Shown piece by piece: positions 60,966 through 64,000 of a stretch of DNA of 64,000 bases. The stretch's first letter is position 1. Every line of letters starts with the position of its first letter. Location: the NCBI GenBank assembly GCA_020073605.1, contig JAIQEW010000010.1, forward strand, positions 1-64,000. Direction: 5' to 3'. The DNA comes from Terriglobia bacterium. Lineage in GTDB: Bacteria > Acidobacteriota > Terriglobia > Acidiferrales > UBA7541. The position numbers were made by a program, and so were the translations under genes. The notes beneath the pieces were generated by a model. It saw nothing but the letters and a program-made list of their open reading frames with translations. It ran no database searches and was not told the DNA's origin.

Positions 60966-62576
60966 ATGAGGAAGAAATCAAAGCAAACGAAGAAGGCGAC
61001 GAGCGGGGCGGCGATGAATCGCCGGAAGTTCATGGGCACGCTCGCGGCAGCGGCGGGAACAACCGCCGTGGCGGGCAGCCTTTCTCCCTTCGCGCCATCG
61101 GTCAACGCGGAAACCGTTCATTTTGCCGCCAACACTCCCGGCATGGGCGGCGCTGGGCCTTTCCGCACGGAATGCGACATACGCGATTGCGACGTGGAAG
61201 GCGAGATTCCCTCCAACATCGACGGTGCTTTCTATCGTGTGGGCCCCGACTGGCAATATCCGCCGATGGCTGGAAACATTCCCTTCGACGGCGAAGGCCA
61301 CGTCAGCATGTTCCGCATTCAGAACGGCCACGTCGATTTCAAGAGCCGGTATCCTCGGACGCAGCGCTTCAAGGCGCAGGCTGCGGCGCGCAAGAGGTTA
61401 TTCGGCATGTATCGCAATCCTTTCAGTGACGACCCGAGCGTCAAGGGCGTCAGCCGCGGCACCGCCAACACGCACGTGGTCTATCACCACGGGCTTCTTT
61501 TCTCGCTGAAGGAAGATAGTCCGCCGGTGGCGATGAATCCGCTCACGCTCGACACCGTGGACGACTACTACACATTCGGCGGCGGTCTGCACAGCCTCAC
61601 GCACACGGCGCATCCCAAGTTCGATAACGCGACCGGCGAGATGATCTCCTACGGTTACGAAGCGAAGGGGCTCGCCACCGACGACGTTTACATTTTCTCG
61701 GCGAACGCCAAAGGCCACATCACGTGGGAAACCTGGATCAAGGTCCCTTATGTCGGCATGATCCATGATTTCGCGGTGTCGCAGAAATACATCGCGTTCC
61801 TCATTCTCCCCATGGCCACGAACGTCGAGCGGATGAAGCAGGGCCAGGTCCACTTTGCCTGGGATTCCACGCTGCCGACGTGGTTTGGCGTCCTCGAACG
61901 CGGCGGAGACGGCAAGGATGTTCGCTGGTTCAAGGGGCCCGAGCGCTGCGCCACGCACGTGATGGGCGCTTTCTCCGACGGCAACAAGATTTACGTCGAT
62001 ATGGATATGGCGCTTAAGAATCAGTTTCCTTTTTTCCCAAACCTCCACGGCGAGCCTTTCGATCCGAAAGCCGCGGCGGGAACCGTGCATCGCCTGTCGG
62101 TCGATCTCTCGGACAAAACTCCGCGCGATTACAACATGGAGGAGCTCTACCCGCAGACGGGCGCGCTGCCACGCCAGGACGACCGCTATCAAACGATCCC
62201 GTATCGCTACGGATTCATGCCGACCAGCGATCCAACGAAGCCGATCAATCCAAGACTCGGCAACGTGGCGTTCCGTCCCACGAACTGCTACACCATGTTC
62301 GACCATGCCACGCGAAAGACCAGCCAGTTCTGGATTGGCGACGATTCAAGCTTGCAGGAATGCTGCTTCGTCCCGCGCCACAAAGGCGCTGGCGAGGGCG
62401 ACGGCTACCTGATTGGCGTGGCGACTCGCATGCTGGAGGCCGGGCGGTCCGATCTCGTCATCGTCGATACCCAGCACATGGACGACAAGCCGATCGCCAC
62501 GGTCAGGCTGCCTTTCCGCAGCTATAGCCAGGTGCACGGCTGGTGGGTGCCGGGCGAGGACTTGCCGAAGGTCTAA
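60966..62576 (+). CDS. Tat-type carotenoid oxygenase family protein
   Basis: A 536-residue member of the carotenoid/lignostilbene cleavage oxygenase family, non-haem Fe(II) enzymes on a seven-bladed propeller. Start ATG 60966 has GGGAGG just before; a later Met at 61014 starts the Tat-like leader MNRRKFMGTLAAAAGTTAV. Iron-ligand histidines appear in TAHPKFD, GMIHDFAV, ATHVMGAF and QVHGWWVP. Other family phrases: 'IDGAFYRVGPDWQYPP', 'DGEGHVSMF', 'KITPRDYNMEELYP'-like segment. It would cleave a C=C bond of a carotenoid or stilbene outside the cytoplasm. Substrate unknown. Confidence 0.88.
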   Translation: MRKKSKQTKKATSGAAMNRRKFMGTLAAAAGTTAVAGSLSPFAPSVNAETVHFAANTPGMGGAGPFRTECDIRDCDVEGEIPSNIDGAFYRVGPDWQYPPMAGNIPFDGEGHVSMFRIQNGHVDFKSRYPRTQRFKAQAAARKRLFGMYRNPFSDDPSVKGVSRGTANTHVVYHHGLLFSLKEDSPPVAMNPLTLDTVDDYYTFGGGLHSLTHTAHPKFDNATGEMISYGYEAKGLATDDVYIFSANAKGHITWETWIKVPYVGMIHDFAVSQKYIAFLILPMATNVERMKQGQVHFAWDSTLPTWFGVLERGGDGKDVRWFKGPERCATHVMGAFSDGNKIYVDMDMALKNQFPFFPNLHGEPFDPKAAAGTVHRLSVDLSDKTPRDYNMEELYPQTGALPRQDDRYQTIPYRYGFMPTSDPTKPINPRLGNVAFRPTNCYTMFDHATRKTSQFWIGDDSSLQECCFVPRHKGAGEGDGYLIGVATRMLEAGRSDLVIVDTQHMDDKPIATVRLPFRSYSQVHGWWVPGEDLPKV

Positions 62577-62712
62577 GTCAAGATCGCAACTCTGCAGGCT
62601 TTTGCCGGCCTCGAATCATCTGTAGGCTTCAGCTTCATGCCCACCCGCTCGAAGCCTGCAACAGCAAAACCGGGAACATTTCCCAAGCTGCAGGCGTTTC
62701 TTGTATGACGCG

Positions 62713-64000
62713 ATGACGAACTCTTTTTCTGCCCACGAAGGCGACCGGCGGTCCGCGTTCTCAACCGGCATGACCGCGATCTGGGTCATTGCTCTGGCGA
62801 AGCTGCTGTTTCACATCTACTACAACAATCACTACGGCTATTTTCGCGATGAGTTCGACTACATCGCCTGCGGCAGTCATCTCGCCTGGGGCTACGTCGA
62901 CCAGCCGCCGCTGACTCCGTTTCTCATCCACATCTGTCGTGCAGTGCTGGGCGATTCGCTCCGCAGCATTCGCTTCATTCCGGCGCTGGCCTCTTCTCTG
63001 CTCGTTGTGCAAACGGCACTCATCGCGCGCGAACTTGGAGGCAGGCGCTTTGCTTTGCTGCTCAGCGCCGTAACTGTCGTGATCGCCCCGCAGTACCTTT
63101 CAAATGGCAGCTTGCTCACCACAAACTGTCTGGAACCAAATCTGTGGATGGGCTGCGCCTACTTCGCAATTCTCGCGATTAAGCGTAACAATCCGCGCTA
63201 CTGGCTCTGGTTCGGGGTAGTCGCCGGCCTGGGTTTGGAAGAAAAGTACACAATCGCGCTCTTCGGCTTCGCGATTGTGGTCGGCCTGCTCCTCACGGAA
63301 CACCGCCGTTTCTTCCTCGACAAATCGATCTGGCTCGGTGGCGCCGCAGCGTTCCTGATTTTCCTCCCGAACCTGCTCTGGAACATTCACCACCACTGGC
63401 CTTTCCTCGAGCTGATGCGCAACATACGCGCCGAAGGCCGCGATGTGGTTCTGGGGCCGGGCCAATACTTCTTTCAGCAGATGATCCTCGTGCATCCGCT
63501 TACGGCGCCGATTTGGATCGCCGGCCTTCTCGCGTTTTTCCTCTCCCCGAGACTAAAGCCGTATCGCTTCCTCGGCTGGGCCTACATCATCTGCTATGTG
63601 GCCCTCTTTGCCTTGCACGGAAAAAGTTACTACCTCGCGCCCGTCTATCCCATGTTGCTGGCCGCCGGTGCGGTCGTAATCGACTCCGCGCTTGACCGTC
63701 CCATCGGAGCCTGGCTCAAGCCCGCAATAGTCATCATCTTGCTCATCAGTGGCGCCCGCCTCGCGCCCATCACAGTCCCGGTTTTTGCGCCGGACCACTT
63801 CATCGCCTACGTGAAGGGTCTGCCGTTCAAACTTCCCGTGATGGAATACCAGCACCGGCGCGCCGTGCTCCCGCAGTGGTACGCCGACCAGTTCGGCTGG
63901 CAGGAAATCGTCGACGAAACCGCCGTCGCGTGGAACCAGCTCGCGCCCGCCGAGCGCTCCGACTGCGCCATCTTCGCGCAGGACTACGGCCAGGCCGGCG
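62713..64000 (+). CDS. GT39/ArnT-like membrane glycosyltransferase, 3' end missing
   Basis: The frame is open from ATG 62713 to the right edge (about 429 residues). This is a polytopic membrane protein with at least nine hydrophobic segments. The N-terminal luminal motif YYNNHYGYFRDEFDYIACG, then HLAWGYVDQPPLTPF, matches the PMT_2/GT39 family, where an acidic residue after the first helix is catalytic and a polyprenyl-phosphate sugar is the donor. Members glycosylate lipids or proteins on the outer face of the inner membrane. A nearby inverted repeat lies at 62593-62601/62652-62660. Confidence 0.87.
   Translation, partial: MTNSFSAHEGDRRSAFSTGMTAIWVIALAKLLFHIYYNNHYGYFRDEFDYIACGSHLAWGYVDQPPLTPFLIHICRAVLGDSLRSIRFIPALASSLLVVQTALIARELGGRRFALLLSAVTVVIAPQYLSNGSLLTTNCLEPNLWMGCAYFAILAIKRNNPRYWLWFGVVAGLGLEEKYTIALFGFAIVVGLLLTEHRRFFLDKSIWLGGAAAFLIFLPNLLWNIHHHWPFLELMRNIRAEGRDVVLGPGQYFFQQMILVHPLTAPIWIAGLLAFFLSPRLKPYRFLGWAYIICYVALFALHGKSYYLAPVYPMLLAAGAVVIDSALDRPIGAWLKPAIVIILLISGARLAPITVPVFAPDHFIAYVKGLPFKLPVMEYQHRRAVLPQWYADQFGWQEIVDETAVAWNQLAPAERSDCAIFAQDYGQAG

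Noticed and set aside
1..64000. CRISPR arrays, insertion sequences, prophage or attachment sites
   Set aside because: No spaced direct-repeat array, transposase, integrase or tRNA-flanking direct repeat was noticed; the three tRNA genes are not followed by copies of their 3' ends that I could see.

Overview
The window is a GC-rich, gene-dense stretch of a bacterial chromosome. It most likely comes from the phylum Acidobacteriota, probably an uncultured soil or sediment member. Three things point there: two proteins of the 'VWFA-related Acidobacterial domain' type, several small secreted proteins of kinds I associate with that phylum (DUF3300, DUF2950 and the LPKTA-tailed protein), and an otherwise diderm-style envelope gene set. 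The assignment is an inference; there is no rRNA gene here. Three tRNA genes are present: Glu-CTC, Arg-TCT and Arg-TCG.

Layout. 1-9.2 kb (+): the 3' end of rpoC with a clear terminator, an exported S9 peptidase, and a cytoplasmic four-PAS hybrid histidine kinase. 9.2-19 kb (-): a secreted hypothetical protein, a small HTH protein, an apparent operon of a LigW-like amidohydrolase, dciA (DUF721), gatC and gatA, then an overlapping pair made of a tandem two-domain acyl-CoA dehydratase activase and its HgdB/double-cubane-like partner. 19.3-22.3 kb (+): a KimA/APC-type permease with a USP-like tail plus a KdpE-like regulator, preceded by four TTATG boxes spaced exactly 11 bp apart. 22.5-30 kb (-): an ABC exporter (ATPase, FtsX-type permease, HlyD adaptor), an M48 protease, a VWA protein and a haem-binding protein. 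30.3-32.7 kb (+): an LPKTA-tailed secreted protein, a VWA protein and a class-D-like sortase. 32.7-37.8 kb (-): an EEP phosphohydrolase, a cardiolipin synthase and a P-type cation ATPase.

38-47.6 kb is the metabolic core. It holds a UGSC-family protein interrupted by an in-frame UGA (a predicted exported selenoprotein), a PQQ-dependent alcohol dehydrogenase with the extra Asp typical of lanthanide enzymes, and a complete membrane formate dehydrogenase operon (selenocysteine-containing alpha, FeS beta, cytochrome b gamma, FdhE). Both UGA codons are followed by bacterial SECIS-like hairpins. Together they suggest periplasmic oxidation of an alcohol or C1 compound feeding electrons to the quinone pool. 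47.8-52.2 kb: an exported phosphoesterase, a Tat-type multicopper oxidase and a ChrA transporter. 52.3-57.9 kb: an alternative-complex-III-like cluster (pentahaem cytochrome, Mo-bisMGD-type subunit, FeS subunit, NrfD-like subunit, DUF3341), lacking actE and actF here. 58.2-64 kb: a translationally coupled DUF3300-DUF2950 pair, a Tat-type carotenoid oxygenase and a GT39-like membrane glycosyltransferase that runs off the right edge.

Regulation visible in the sequence includes three CRP-like palindromes (near 19.06, 30.15 and 58.13 kb), the 11-bp direct-repeat operator at 19.25 kb, several ATGA/GTGA stop-start overlaps and a few strong inverted repeats. The least expected items are the UGSC selenoprotein next to the PQQ enzyme and Sec-formate dehydrogenase, the sortase/LPKTA/VWA locus in a presumed diderm, and the single-chain tandem activase.
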